Source: Labrenzia sp. PHM005 (lineage in GTDB: Bacteria > Pseudomonadota > Alphaproteobacteria > Rhizobiales > Stappiaceae). Taken from it: DNA of 64,000 bases. Under the pieces are notes generated by a model that ran no database searches, was not told the origin of the DNA, and was given only the letters and a program-made list of their open reading frames with translations. Both the position numbers and the translations under genes were made by a program. This document shows positions 36,569 through 46,900 of the stretch, piece after piece (position 1 is the first letter of the stretch; every line of letters starts with the position of its first letter). Location: contig NZ_CP041191.1 in assembly GCF_006517275.1 (NCBI RefSeq), forward strand, positions 5,327,001-5,391,000, read 5' to 3'.

Positions 36569-38106
36569 CCAACGACCATCTGACCGACATCCTAGCCGTT
36601 TTTCATTTCATCCGCCCTTTATGGCTTTTGTTGCTTGTCCCTATCGCCGCTCTTTGGTGGCTGGTGCGCCGGGCAGCGGCAAAAGGCATTGACTTACCAG
36701 ATGCCATCGCTCCGCATCTGGCCGCAGCGCTTACCGTCGGCAGACCGGAAAACCGCCACCTGCGCCCGATCGATGGTGTCGCCATCCTGTTGGCTCTTTT
36801 GGTCTTGGCCGCAGCCGGGCCGACCTGGTCGCGAATTGCAAACCCACTTGTCGCGGACACCGCGCCTCTCGTCGTCGTCCTGAAGGTTTCCAAGTCGATG
36901 ACGGCAACCGACATTCCGCCCAGCCGGCTGGAGCGAGCCAAACACAAGGTGCTGGATCTCCTGGAAGAGCGCGCAGGCGCCAAAACCGCGCTCGTTGCCT
37001 ATTCCGGAACCGCCCATCAGGTTGTCCCGCCAACCGAAGACCCAGAAGTCACCAAACCGTTCCTGGAAGGTCTCGATCCGCGTGTCATGCCGGACGAAGG
37101 TGAAGCAGCGCGCGAAGCCCTTGCCATGGCAACCGCAATCCTTGCCGCCCAGGAGGCGCCCGGGGCGATCCTCTTTTTGCTCGACCGGATCACCGACGCA
37201 GATCTGCCCGCCTTCAGATCGCACGCGGCTGAAGGCGGTGCACCGGTCCTGTTTTGGCTTACCAGCCGCGACGATAATGAAGCTAACAAACTGAACCAGA
37301 TACCTGGAACAACCGTTGTCGAGCTGACGACAGACCGCAGCGATGTCGCAACCATCCAACGCCAAATCAAATCTGCCTATGAGGCCGCACTTGCCCAGGA
37401 TGAAAGACAGCACTGGCGCGATGAAGGCTGGATATTCACCCTGCCCGCTGCGGTCCTGCTGCTCTTCTGGTTCCGCCGGGGTTGGACCATGCAATGGGCG
37501 GTGGTCTTGGTTGCGACCGGTTTTGCATTTTCCGGCGTAGAGGCGCGCGCCGAGGGATGGAAAGACTGGTTCTTCACCCCTGATCAGCAAGGCCGGATGG
37601 CCTTCGACAACAAGGATTATCAAAGGGCAGCGGATCTCTTCGAAGATCCCATGTGGAAGGCGACCGCGCTCTACCGGGCCGGAAAATATGAAGATGCAGC
37701 AGAGCTCTATGCCTGGCAGGAAAGTGCAGATGCCGCGATGGGCGAAGGTTTGTCGCTGATCAAATCGCGCTCTTACCGGCCAGCCATTGCGGCTTTCGAA
37801 AAAGCCGTGGAACGGGATCCGGAGAACAAGTCGGCTCAGCACAATCTTGAGCTTGCCCGTTACATTCTCGACTACATTGAAACCACCCGTGAACAGTCCG
37901 ATACCGGCGAAGAAAGCGGCATCGGCGCGGACGATGTAGTCTATGACAATGAAGCGGGACGCGGCACGGACAGCCAGCAGCCACCACAAAGCACGTCGGA
38001 AACCGTTCCTGAAACCGCCGAACAATGGATGCGCACGGTGGACACCAGCACGGGCGACTTTCTGCGGTCGCGGTTTGCGCTTGAAGCCGCACAGGGGCAG
38101 CAATGA
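36565..38106 (+). CDS. batB: BatB/BatC-type fusion: vWA domain plus TPR
   Basis: A 513-residue protein with an N-terminal membrane segment, a vWA-like domain (~105-275), transmembrane helices near 290-330 and a C-terminal TPR region (~345-435; FDNKDYQRAADLF and YRPAIAAFEKAVERDPENKSA). The MIDAS is altered: VLKVSKSMTA has lysine in place of the first aspartate, so metal binding is doubtful. BatB and BatC functions seem fused here. The acidic Gln/Ser-rich tail has no recognised domain. Confidence 0.88.
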   Translation: MTNDHLTDILAVFHFIRPLWLLLLVPIAALWWLVRRAAAKGIDLPDAIAPHLAAALTVGRPENRHLRPIDGVAILLALLVLAAAGPTWSRIANPLVADTAPLVVVLKVSKSMTATDIPPSRLERAKHKVLDLLEERAGAKTALVAYSGTAHQVVPPTEDPEVTKPFLEGLDPRVMPDEGEAAREALAMATAILAAQEAPGAILFLLDRITDADLPAFRSHAAEGGAPVLFWLTSRDDNEANKLNQIPGTTVVELTTDRSDVATIQRQIKSAYEAALAQDERQHWRDEGWIFTLPAAVLLLFWFRRGWTMQWAVVLVATGFAFSGVEARAEGWKDWFFTPDQQGRMAFDNKDYQRAADLFEDPMWKATALYRAGKYEDAAELYAWQESADAAMGEGLSLIKSRSYRPAIAAFEKAVERDPENKSAQHNLELARYILDYIETTREQSDTGEESGIGADDVVYDNEAGRGTDSQQPPQSTSETVPETAEQWMRTVDTSTGDFLRSRFALEAAQGQQ

Positions 38107-39407
38107 TCCGCGCCATCTTCGCCCTTTGCCTTTTGCTGTTTTCCGCCGCCGTTCAGGCTCAGGAAACGCCGCAACCGATCGTCCGGACGACGCTTGAACA
38201 GGACACTGCAATCCCTGGCCAGCCGCTGATCTTTCGCGTGACCATTCTGGTGCCGACCTGGATGCCGACCCCGCCGGTGTTTCCAAGCTTCGAAGCACAA
38301 AACGTTGTTGTCCGGCTGCCATCGCGCGCTTCAAGTCCAACCAGCGAGCGGGTCAATGGCGACACCTGGTCCGGGGTTTCACGCGCCTACCGGCTCTATC
38401 CCATGGTGCCGGGCACGTTCCATGTCCCCGGCGGCCCGGTTACAATCACATATGCGGATCCGGATACACGACAGCCAATCAAAGCGGAGGTTGACGTTGC
38501 ACCTTTTGCGATCACTGGCGAAGCGCCAGATAGCGCCAAGGAGCTGACGCCCTTCCTGGCCGCAAACGCTCTGACACTGACCCGTCAGGTTGGAGGTACG
38601 CCAGAGGATCTCGCTGCAGGAGACGCACTCAAAGTCACGACAACAATCAAGGTCACTGGTGTTGCCCCGATGTTTGTCCCTCCCATGGGAGCCGGAGACC
38701 CGGTTGAAGGCCTAAGCTATTATCCTACCTCCCCCGGTCTGAAGGAAACGGACAACCGTGGAGAGCTATCCGGCTCCCGCACAGAAACCGTCACAATCAT
38801 CGCTGAAAACACCGGAACCTATCAGATCCCTGAACAGAAACTCTTCTGGTACAACCTCACCAGCGACAAGGTCGAGACCGCCAGCGTTCCGGCGATCGAT
38901 CTGACGGTGACCGGGCCGCCGGTGGCGGCAGAACCCCAATCAGAGGCATTGAACTGGCGGTCAATTGCGTATTGGGGCGCTGCCACGCTGCTACTGATGG
39001 GCCTCTTGGCGTGGCTTTTGCGCAAATTCGGCCCAAAAGCTGTGACTATGTTCCATGAAGCAAAGGTAAAGTATGAGGCGACCGAATATTTTGCTTACCG
39101 GCACTTCAAAAAGGCTATCAACACCCAGGATTATTCCGCGACCATGGCAAAGGCACTCGACTGGAAAAACCGGCTGGATGCCGTCGGGGCTCGACCTGAT
39201 TGGACGCCACTTGAACATGCCTTTACCACTTTGGGCATGGCCCTTTATGGCAGCAAAAGCCCGGCATCCAACACAGAAATCCGGAATGCCTGGACCCAGA
39301 TCCAGACCTCTGCCGCCGATGTCCGTCATCAAGCGAAAACGCATATCCGGCGAAGGTCCAAAACACCCCTGCCACCTCTTAATCCGGTTGATGCAACAAA
39401 GTCTTAG
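38103..39407 (+). CDS. batD: BatD-like periplasmic protein
   Basis: A 434-residue protein with a signal peptide (cleaved near VQA, residue 19), beta-rich periplasmic repeats (~25-270), a transmembrane helix (~285-305, WGAATLLLMGLLAWLL) and a cytoplasmic helical tail. This is the BatD (oxygen tolerance) layout. The start overlaps batB by 4 nt. It ends the MoxR/Bat operon; no clear terminator follows. Confidence 0.88.
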   Translation: MIRAIFALCLLLFSAAVQAQETPQPIVRTTLEQDTAIPGQPLIFRVTILVPTWMPTPPVFPSFEAQNVVVRLPSRASSPTSERVNGDTWSGVSRAYRLYPMVPGTFHVPGGPVTITYADPDTRQPIKAEVDVAPFAITGEAPDSAKELTPFLAANALTLTRQVGGTPEDLAAGDALKVTTTIKVTGVAPMFVPPMGAGDPVEGLSYYPTSPGLKETDNRGELSGSRTETVTIIAENTGTYQIPEQKLFWYNLTSDKVETASVPAIDLTVTGPPVAAEPQSEALNWRSIAYWGAATLLLMGLLAWLLRKFGPKAVTMFHEAKVKYEATEYFAYRHFKKAINTQDYSATMAKALDWKNRLDAVGARPDWTPLEHAFTTLGMALYGSKSPASNTEIRNAWTQIQTSAADVRHQAKTHIRRRSKTPLPPLNPVDATKS

Positions 39408-40239
39408 CGCCCCCCCAAAAAACCTTCACTATCGGGGAGTGCTCAAACGACAAAGCCTATCGTAACCAACTGAAACCATTGGATGCCAAAATCAAATCAT
39501 GCGCCTAGGCGAGATCACAAAACGCGATCTGGCTGATCTTGTGACCTGCACGAAGCACCTTGAAGAGACAGACGCCAGTACCGTAAGGCACTTTTAGGAA
39601 GAACCGGTACATGTGCCCCGCTGAACTGTTCGATACCTATGAACAACTTTGGCACCGCAAACGAACTGTGCATTGCGCGTGCTGGAGCAGCCAATAATAG
39701 CCTTTGGATGAGCGACAAACGAAAAAGCCCGCGACAAAGCAAGAACTGCAATCAAACAACATCATCAATTTCATTAAGGAGAGTGGTGGCCAAAGCCGCC
39801 AAACTTTCCGCAGCCTCTTGGTTACCACCACAGCTCAGGCACAGCTGTTTATAGGCCCTCTAATCGGTTTCCGGCTGCGCTCCGGCTCACGGTTTCTTCA
39901 CCGAATTTTCCAGTGATTCCGGGCCGATATCCGCCCATGAGCTTCGCCTGAGAGGTGTTCTGCCTCTGGATCGGCTGCACATAGTAAATGCCGCCTTTAC
40001 TATTAATTTCCATTTACAATAACGAATACCTAACACGAGTAGTAGTTTTTTAAGTTTATTTTACGTTAATTCACAATTCAAATTATATTAACGACAACTT
40101 CCAATACGTATTCTATCTGCTTTTTGTTCACTTTTATTTTCACAACAACTGACATGATGAGCCCATCAAAAATTAATCAGGAATTTACTTAAAGAATTCC
40201 GATACAGGGACGGAGAATACTTTCTCCGAACGATGGCTC
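39408..40239. other. Long gap without a convincing gene, AT-rich at its right end
   Basis: About 830 nt hold only short open frames with no recognisable product. On the minus strand near 39767-39870 a ~35-codon fragment ending in ATTLLNEIDDVV then a stop could be a gene remnant. From about 40000 to 40200 the sequence becomes strongly AT-rich (runs such as TTTTTTAAGTTTATTTTAC), unlike its surroundings. This is a likely promoter and silencing region for the protease gene and a sign of acquired DNA. Confidence 0.6.
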
Positions 40240-41760
40240 ATGTGTGGATTTTGTCACCATCCAATGTGTGATGGCGTCGATCATTTCCGGGCATCTTCTG
40301 GAAATGACAGCGAGACTTCTGCGTCCAATTCCGGAACGCCAATCGACCAGATTATCACTCAGTTGAACCGGGGAGACTATTCCTGGACAACATCCGGCCC
40401 GATTACGTATTCCTTTGCGACATCCCTGCCGGCTTACGCGTTTGGCGAAGATCAGTACACCGGCTTCCGGGCATTTTCCGAGCAACAGGAAGGCATGGCC
40501 CGTTTGGCTTTGTCGACCTGGAGCGATGTCGCTGACATCACCTTTGAAGAGACCGTTGGCGGCGTTGGGGATATCAGTTTCGCCAACTCGTCCAGTCTCG
40601 CTTATTATTCCGCCGCGCACGCTTATCTGCCCGGCACAAGCGCGTGGTCTGGAGACGTTTGGGTCAACAGCACCGTTGGCTTCAACATCAATCCAGAAGT
40701 CGGGAACTACGGCTTCAAGGTTCTGGTCCACGAACTCGGTCACTCGATCGGGCAGCTGCATCCAGGTGACTACAACGCCGGAAGCGGCCGGTTGTCCTAC
40801 GCACGGAACGCCGAATACGCGGAAGACAGCCAGCAATATTCCATCATGTCTTATTGGGATGAAGACAACACGGGTGCAGAGTACGGCACCTCTTATGCTC
40901 AAACCCCAATGCTTCATGATATTGCGGCGATCCAAGCCAAGTATGGCGCCAACATGGAAACGCGCACCGGGGATACCGTCTACGGCTTTAACTCAAACAC
41001 GGATTCTCCGTTGTTCGATTTTGCGCAAAACAGAGAACCAGTCCTCTCGATCTGGGACGCTGCCGGGATCGACACGCTCGATTTCAGCGGCTTTTCGGAA
41101 GATACGGTTCTGGATCTCAATCCCGGCGGATTTTCCAGCACGGCTGGCCTTGTTAACAACATCTCGATCGCTTTTGGCGCTGATATCGAAAACGCGGTGA
41201 CAGGCAGAGGCAACGACGTCATCCTTGGGAACGCGCTAAACAACGTCGTTGATGCCGGTGCAGGACGGGACACCTTTGTTATCCAAGCCGATCAGGACGC
41301 TGCCACGGTTTATGTCTTTGATACGCGCCCGATTGTCATTCACAGCGCTCAAGGCACTGATCAACTCACAAGTATCGAGACCATCTCGTTTGCCGATACC
41401 GATGTGGACGTTGCCAGCCAGACCAGCATCTCGCTTCTGGAGTATGCGGCCAGTCATGCGGACGTCGCTGAAGCGTTTGGTACCGATGAGGACTTGCTCT
41501 ACACCCATTTGGTGGAACACGGGCTTAATGAAGGCCGGACAATCGACTTTTCCGCTCTGGATTATATCGCCTCTCACCGCGATCTCATTGAGGTCTATGG
41601 CGCAGATATAGAAGCCGGGGTGCTGCACTATCTCGAGTTTGGCTTGGCAGAGGGCCGCGGGATCACCTTTGATGCGGCCGCGTTCCTGGATGCAAACCCG
41701 GATCTTGTCGACGTTCAAGGCATGAGCCTCTCCGCCGCACAGCTCTATATTGAGATGTAA
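40240..41760 (+). CDS. Serralysin-type (M10) zinc protease with RTX segment and C-terminal repeats
   Basis: A 506-residue secreted-type protease without an N-terminal Sec signal. The zinc motif HELGHSIGQLH is at 164-174 and the Met-turn SIMSYW at 201-206, both diagnostic of serralysins. A short calcium-binding RTX stretch (GRGNDVILGN, then GAGRDTF) lies at ~321-345. After that come about three copies of a ~35-residue module (for example YIASHRDLIEVYG ... HYLEFGLAEGR) at ~393-500. The same module occurs in two other proteins of the window. Lack of a Sec signal plus RTX suggests type I secretion, but no ABC exporter is nearby. Serralysins are usually ~480 residues without these modules. Confidence 0.88.
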   Translation: MCGFCHHPMCDGVDHFRASSGNDSETSASNSGTPIDQIITQLNRGDYSWTTSGPITYSFATSLPAYAFGEDQYTGFRAFSEQQEGMARLALSTWSDVADITFEETVGGVGDISFANSSSLAYYSAAHAYLPGTSAWSGDVWVNSTVGFNINPEVGNYGFKVLVHELGHSIGQLHPGDYNAGSGRLSYARNAEYAEDSQQYSIMSYWDEDNTGAEYGTSYAQTPMLHDIAAIQAKYGANMETRTGDTVYGFNSNTDSPLFDFAQNREPVLSIWDAAGIDTLDFSGFSEDTVLDLNPGGFSSTAGLVNNISIAFGADIENAVTGRGNDVILGNALNNVVDAGAGRDTFVIQADQDAATVYVFDTRPIVIHSAQGTDQLTSIETISFADTDVDVASQTSISLLEYAASHADVAEAFGTDEDLLYTHLVEHGLNEGRTIDFSALDYIASHRDLIEVYGADIEAGVLHYLEFGLAEGRGITFDAAAFLDANPDLVDVQGMSLSAAQLYIEM

Positions 41761-41802
41761 TTGCACGACTGGCGGATAAAACAACTGGCGGATAAGCCAA
41801 TC

Positions 41803-41827
41803 GGCGGAAGCGCACCTTGCTTCCGCC
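41803..41827. terminator. Strong hairpin between convergent genes
   Basis: GGCGGAAGC (41803-41811) pairs perfectly with GCTTCCGCC (41819-41827) across a 7-nt loop, between the protease gene and the convergent RTX gene. No T-run follows on either strand, so it may be a barrier structure rather than a classical terminator. Just upstream, ACTGGCGGATAA is directly repeated at 41768 and 41784. Confidence 0.5.
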
Positions 41828-41867
41828 AAACGTCCAGGTCCTGACAAACCCTCGTCGCCAGATCCGC

Positions 41868-42644
41868 TTAAATCAGCGGCAGTGGCATGAACTCTATGGC
41901 GCTGGGGTCGGTCACACCAATGAGCGTGAGGCTGGACCCGTCGTCAAAACTGATCAAGGTATCATCACCGGCCGTCTCAACCACGGCGGCCGCCTGAAGA
42001 TCGGCATAGCTGCCAATATCCAGGGATTGCATCCTCAAGATGTCTTCAGTGACATTGAAGTCCTGAATGACGTCCTGGCCAAATCCAGGGGCAAACCCGA
42101 AAATGTCCTGCCCGTCGCCGCCGATCAAAACATCGCTGCCCCCCGCACCGACAAGAACATCATTGGCCGCCCCGCCAAGCAATTGATCGGCCTGATCCGT
42201 CCCCATCAATAGCAGCGGTTCATCAAGGTTGTCAGTTGCCCCGCTTGAGGGCGCTTCTGCGTCAAGCGGCGCGCTCTCCATCGGCAAGCGGCCTTCCTCC
42301 TGGCCGAAGACGATAAAATGGTAATAGGGGGTCAAGTCAGACGCAGCCACGTCCGGATTTTGGCTGAGATAATAATCCGCATCAAACAGTGGCGACGGCA
42401 CCCGCCCTTCAAAGAGCCCATGCTCCAGAAAATGCGTAAACGCATCCATGCCGGAGGCAACGACGTCGGGGTTCTGCGTCAGGTAATAATCGGTATCAAA
42501 ATAGGGGCTCGGATCCCGGCCGCTCTCAATGCCGAAAGTTACAAAATGAAACCACGGCTCCAACCCGGACTGCTCGACGTCCGAATTGTTTGCAAGATAG
42601 TGGTTGGCATCAAAAATACTTTGAACAAACTCAAACGCGTCCAT
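41868..42644 (-). CDS. Small RTX protein with three N-terminal NPDV/EGR-type repeats
   Basis: A 258-residue acidic protein. Three tandem modules (~10-120) read like FDADYYLSQNPDVAAS ... YYHFIVFGQEEGR. A linker follows, then RTX nonapeptides (GGAANDVLVGAGGSDVLIGG in parts, ~150-180) and a hydrophobic C-terminal beta region (ILRMQSLDI ... LTLIGVTD) like type I secretion signals. No Sec signal. Likely a calcium-binding exported protein. CGGAG lies before the ATG. It may bind or cooperate with the neighbouring protease, which has the same module. Confidence 0.8.
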   Translation of the reverse strand: MDAFEFVQSIFDANHYLANNSDVEQSGLEPWFHFVTFGIESGRDPSPYFDTDYYLTQNPDVVASGMDAFTHFLEHGLFEGRVPSPLFDADYYLSQNPDVAASDLTPYYHFIVFGQEEGRLPMESAPLDAEAPSSGATDNLDEPLLLMGTDQADQLLGGAANDVLVGAGGSDVLIGGDGQDIFGFAPGFGQDVIQDFNVTEDILRMQSLDIGSYADLQAAAVVETAGDDTLISFDDGSSLTLIGVTDPSAIEFMPLPLI

Positions 42645-42891
42645 TCCAAACTCCGCCGTTTTGGATCAAGCGCTGGCTGCCGGAAATTGGCCTCGTCCTG
42701 CAACCGCAAATTTAATGCAACTTTAACAGTTAATTTAAGAATGTCTTAACTTACCTTAAAACTTGGTTAATCAGCACTCGAAACCGCCGGAAGAACAAAG
42801 CTTCAAGCTGAGGGTAAGGCCGGAAGACCAGCTGTTCTCTTGGCCAAGACTGGGATCAAGAGGATGACAGCTGCCTTGGCTCAGCGAGTAG

Positions 42892-43533
42892 CCGGAGGAC
42901 CTACGCTTTCTTGGCGCGCAGCAAACAGTCCTCGTACATGCCCCGCCGCAGCTCCTTGGGGCGCTTGCGGTGATGATGTTTACCGGCCTTGGCCCAGGGG
43001 ATGCGCTGAGTTTGCCCAAAGAAGCTTTGCAAAATGGTGCGGTCAGAACTCGGCGCGCGAAGACCGGCACTTACGTTTATTGGCCTGTGATCAGGCAGCT
43101 TCAAGAAATCCTAGACAATGCGCCACCACACGAAGCGTCGACCCTGGTGGCCAGCAAAATCGGGCGCTCTTGGACTGTCGATGGCTTTCGCGCATCCTGG
43201 AACAAATTCCGGATTGACCTTGAACGCCGCGAACTCATCGCGCCGGGTTTAACTCTTTATGGCCTCCGCCACACCGTCGCGACGATCTTAAGAGAAACGG
43301 GAATGGATGACAGAAGCATTGCAGACGCCCTAGCACAGACCACTGAAACCATGGCGCGGCATTATTCCTGGCGCGCCGATATCACCCAGAAAATGGGTCA
43401 CATTGCGTCCGTATTTGAAGGAGAAATCGAACGGAGACAGCAAAAAGTGTCAAACCGTTCCGAAAAAAGTGTCAAACCCGAAAGGAGCAAAAAACATGCA
43501 ACGGAGAAACACCAGCAATTTCAAGAAGAAGAG
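42892..43533 (+). pseudogene. Tyrosine recombinase (integrase), N-terminally truncated remnant
   Basis: In-frame sequence from just after a TAG at 42889 reads AQQTVLVHAPPQLLGALAV, MMMFTGLGPGDALSL and RRAKTGTYVYW, then LYGLRHTVATIL (His-x2-Arg box) and MARHYSW (catalytic Tyr). This is the C-terminal catalytic domain of a rhizobial-type integrase. The N-terminal DNA-binding ~120 residues are missing and upstream codons are interrupted by stops, so the gene is dead. The frame runs on through tRNA-Phe in antisense to 43734. That continuation is not real protein sequence. Position beside the tRNA 3' end is classic for an integrated island. Confidence 0.85.
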
Positions 43534-43609
43534 TGGTGCCCAGAGGCGGAATCGAACCACCGACACGCGGATTTTCAATCCGCTGCTCTACCAACTGAGC
43601 TATCTGGGC
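43534..43609 (-). tRNA. tRNA-Phe (GAA)
   Basis: The minus strand reads GCCCAGATAGCTCAGTTGG and continues into a full cloverleaf. The acceptor stem is GCCCAGA/TCTGGGC, the anticodon stem GCGGA/TCCGC has loop TTGAAAA (anticodon GAA), and the T arm carries GGTTCGATTCC. CCA is encoded at the 3' end (TGG at 43534-43536 on the + strand). Length 76 nt. The integrase remnant abuts its 3' end. Confidence 0.97.
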
Positions 43610-43909
43610 GCGCTTTGATTTGGGAGGAGGCAGGCCCCGTCCGCCGAAAGCCCGGCCCTTATAGAAGCTCGTTTGCCCCTTGTCCAGCACCCCGGCAAAG
43701 TTTTTTCACAACTTGTAAAAATGCCAATGGATAAATCCGCGCCTCACCGGTCTCATTGCAATTAAGATCAGTATTTTAAGAACTTAGGCTGGCTACAAAA
43801 ATCTATCCCTTCAGCGCCTGTTTGCTGCGTGTCCCCATGATTGACGGGCACACCAGTCCGCGAGAACCGCACAGATCAGGGCTTAAATTTTGAGCGCAGC
43901 AATCGCTTC

Positions 43910-46900
43910 TTACTGCAACTCTCCAGCGACAATCCCGGTCGCCGACCAAACCCCATCGGCCGCATTGAAATTGCCGATGACCCCCTGATGGTTTGAATTG
44001 GGGCCACCAACAATCGATGTGTTCACAGTTCCGGTGAGTGTCCCACCTGCCAGCGTCCCCGAAAACTGATTCCCTGAAACCACAGCTTGTTCGGTGAGAT
44101 CGGCTCCAAATACCCGGCCGTCAAAATTCGCAATGTTCGCCGAACCAGTCCGGCGCGCAAAATCGACGGTCATGTTGAAATCCCCGGCCGCCAGATATTG
44201 CGCACCATTGTTGATCACATTGCCCGCAGCGTGACCGGCATAACTTGCGCTTCCGGTCGTTGGCAAATTGGCGGAATTGGTGACATCGCCTGCAACCCAG
44301 GTCCCCAGATGCACAGCATCTTGCCGTTGACCGGAGCCCGACAGGGCGCCGCTGGTGTCGTCATAGGACATTTTTGTGCCCCAATAGCCCCATTCCAGAA
44401 ACGCGCAGGTGCATTCTGTAACTCCGGCCATTATGGCGTCATCACCGGCACCAACCAGAGTATTGGGCACAAAATAAGTGGTTGGCGTTTCATTCGGATT
44501 TGCTTGCACTGTTTGGGCACCAGCGCTTGTCAGACCGGAAACGGCCGGGCTTGCGGCATCTCGAACGACATAAAAGCCGCCTCCGCCCGCCGGATCTGAA
44601 ACATCTGGCGGATCTTGAATGGGAATTGGGTCAGGCGATTGAACCGTATCAACAGTCAGATAGGTCTCTGCCACATTGGTGGCATCGCGTGCAGCATAGG
44701 TGTCATCGTCGATAAAGGCTGCGCGGTGTGTCCCCGATTTATCTTCGTTGAAGCCGAAGCGAACCGTGTAACTTCCAATTTCCGGATCGATCTGCCGCGT
44801 ATCGCGGATCGTCAGCGCTCCGCCCAGCGAATGCTCCGAACTGTCAAAGGAAACCGAAAGGTCGGACGCGCTGCTGCTTGAAAACGCGATGGAGCCGGCG
44901 CCTTGACTGAGCAAGTTGACGGTGCTTTCAACGACGCCTGCAGCGTAGCCGCTCAAAGTCCGGTCCGTGCGCGACATGTTTGTTTGATCTGTCCCATTAA
45001 AACGGCCGACATGCAGACTTGCAGACACCGTATCACTGTTTTCAAAGACACTTGGGCGGCTAATGTAATTGTCGTTGTAAGGGTCGTCCAATGCCTCCCC
45101 GGACATGACATTGCCAAATACAAAGCTCTGAGCGTTGCTGCCGAAAAAATGCCCGCCGTCAGGGCCGGCAATGGTGCCAACCGGCCCGCTGTAAAGCGCT
45201 GCGCCCTGGTTTCCATTAATCCGGTGGCCGCCACGGCGGCCGGTGTCCATGACAACAACACCATCGCTTGCTTGATAAACTTCTCCGGCAGCGACAGAGA
45301 TCAAGGATTTCTGATCGGTCCCTGCGCCGTCAATATGAAATGAACTCACCAGAAAATGCGCCCCGTTCAAAGTCGAGGGACTGTCTTCGATCATTTTCAG
45401 GTCGGTGGAACTGACCGCCGACATAAAGCTGTTGCCAAGCTCCGTGGCAGCCAGTGGATTGACGAACAGCGCATTGCTCATGAGCGGTGTAAAGGTTGTG
45501 CCACCGCCAGCCGTCCCCAGTGAGAACATCAAGCTCGGGTCTGATGCCAAGTTATAGATGCGAACAGCGGGTTCGCTCGCTCCCTGACCAAAATTGGAAA
45601 AATCTGTCCCAACTCCGTGGAGACCAAAAACCATATCCTCAATATTGAACGGTGTCGCACTGCCGGGGGTTACATTGGGTAGGTGCGCAAAAGCCGCAAA
45701 GTTTTCATGGAAAAACTGCGCGCCCCACGCATAGGAGCTGACATTTCCTTCGGTATCGGGATCGACCGCCGGAGCCACCGGGATAAAGCCATTTTCACCC
45801 AATTGGGCAACATGGTCCTGATCCGTGTAGGTCTGCGCGTAAAAGTACTGCCCATCACCATCAAAGGCGAATTGATAGATCTTGTTGCCTTCAACCTCGG
45901 CTTTATAAAGCCCGGTGGCATTGCCGGAGATGACTGTTGCAAACGAAAAAGCGACGGTCTCGTCGACGCCAGAACTTCCCCCAATCAGTCCTTGCTCCCC
46001 TGGCGCGCTCACCGTCCGGCTGGCGTCCCATGTGGGCGAAAAACTTGATCCTGCAGTCAGTATCCGGGCATTCGCCGTCGTGGTGACAGTTTCATTATCG
46101 GTATTGTCTTGCGGCGGCGTTTCAGTACTGTCGGACGTTTCCTTGTCGATCCGGTCCACGGTGCGTTGCTGCTGAGTCTTTTGAACCTGCACCAATTTGG
46201 TTTCCGCATGCTGCAGCTCGGTCGACTGGATCCCCTGCGGTTTGGGGATTGGCGCGGTGCGGACATGGCCAAGGTTTGAATTGACATTTGGAACACCGGA
46301 CTTCGCTATTTGCCCTCCGGTCGGCGGATTTGGATTTCCGCCCGTTTGTCCCCCGCGCGCAGCAAGTCCCTTTTGAACAGCAGACAGATCGGACGGTGTT
46401 GTCCGGCGCACACCGCTGCTCAAACCAGTAGAATCAACTTGTAAGGAATAACCGGCCTGATAGATCCGCTGGCGCGCCCCATTTCGGCTTTCAAACGTCA
46501 GATCATCGCCAAACAACAGGGAGAAGACTGGATTGCCGCCCTTCAGATTCAGATTGGCAACGCCGCCACGAATACCGATGGTGCCGACGGGTGTCTTGAC
46601 CGCGACGCCCCCCTTTTTCTTGCTGACTTTCCCGCCAACAAAGCGCACCACACCTTTGCCAAAGGACGCAACGAGTTTGCCGGTCCCCGCATCCGGATCA
46701 TAAACGAACTCGTCGATCACCAAATCCGAATTGGCGCCGACTGTGAATGTCGACCCATCGTTCAGCAGAACTTGAACAAGGCCGGAACTGGAGGTTTCGA
46801 TACGCTCATTGTAGACGACGTTGTCGCCGATCAGCTTGACTTCGCGGACCGCTCCAGGCGGCGTCCCAAAGGCATCTGTGTTGACGGCGGCGGCGGTCCC

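Noticed and set aside
36694-38340. 548-codon minus-strand open frame opposite batB
   Set aside because: It is a shadow frame; the + strand gene has clear vWA and TPR features and overlaps neatly with its neighbours.
39639-39916. Short + strand open frames in the 39.4-40.2 kb gap
   Set aside because: They have no ribosome site and no recognisable product; their composition does not look coding.
43534-43734. Continuation of the integrase frame past 43533 as protein sequence
   Set aside because: This part is the antisense of tRNA-Phe and the sequence behind it, so the long open frame is accidental.
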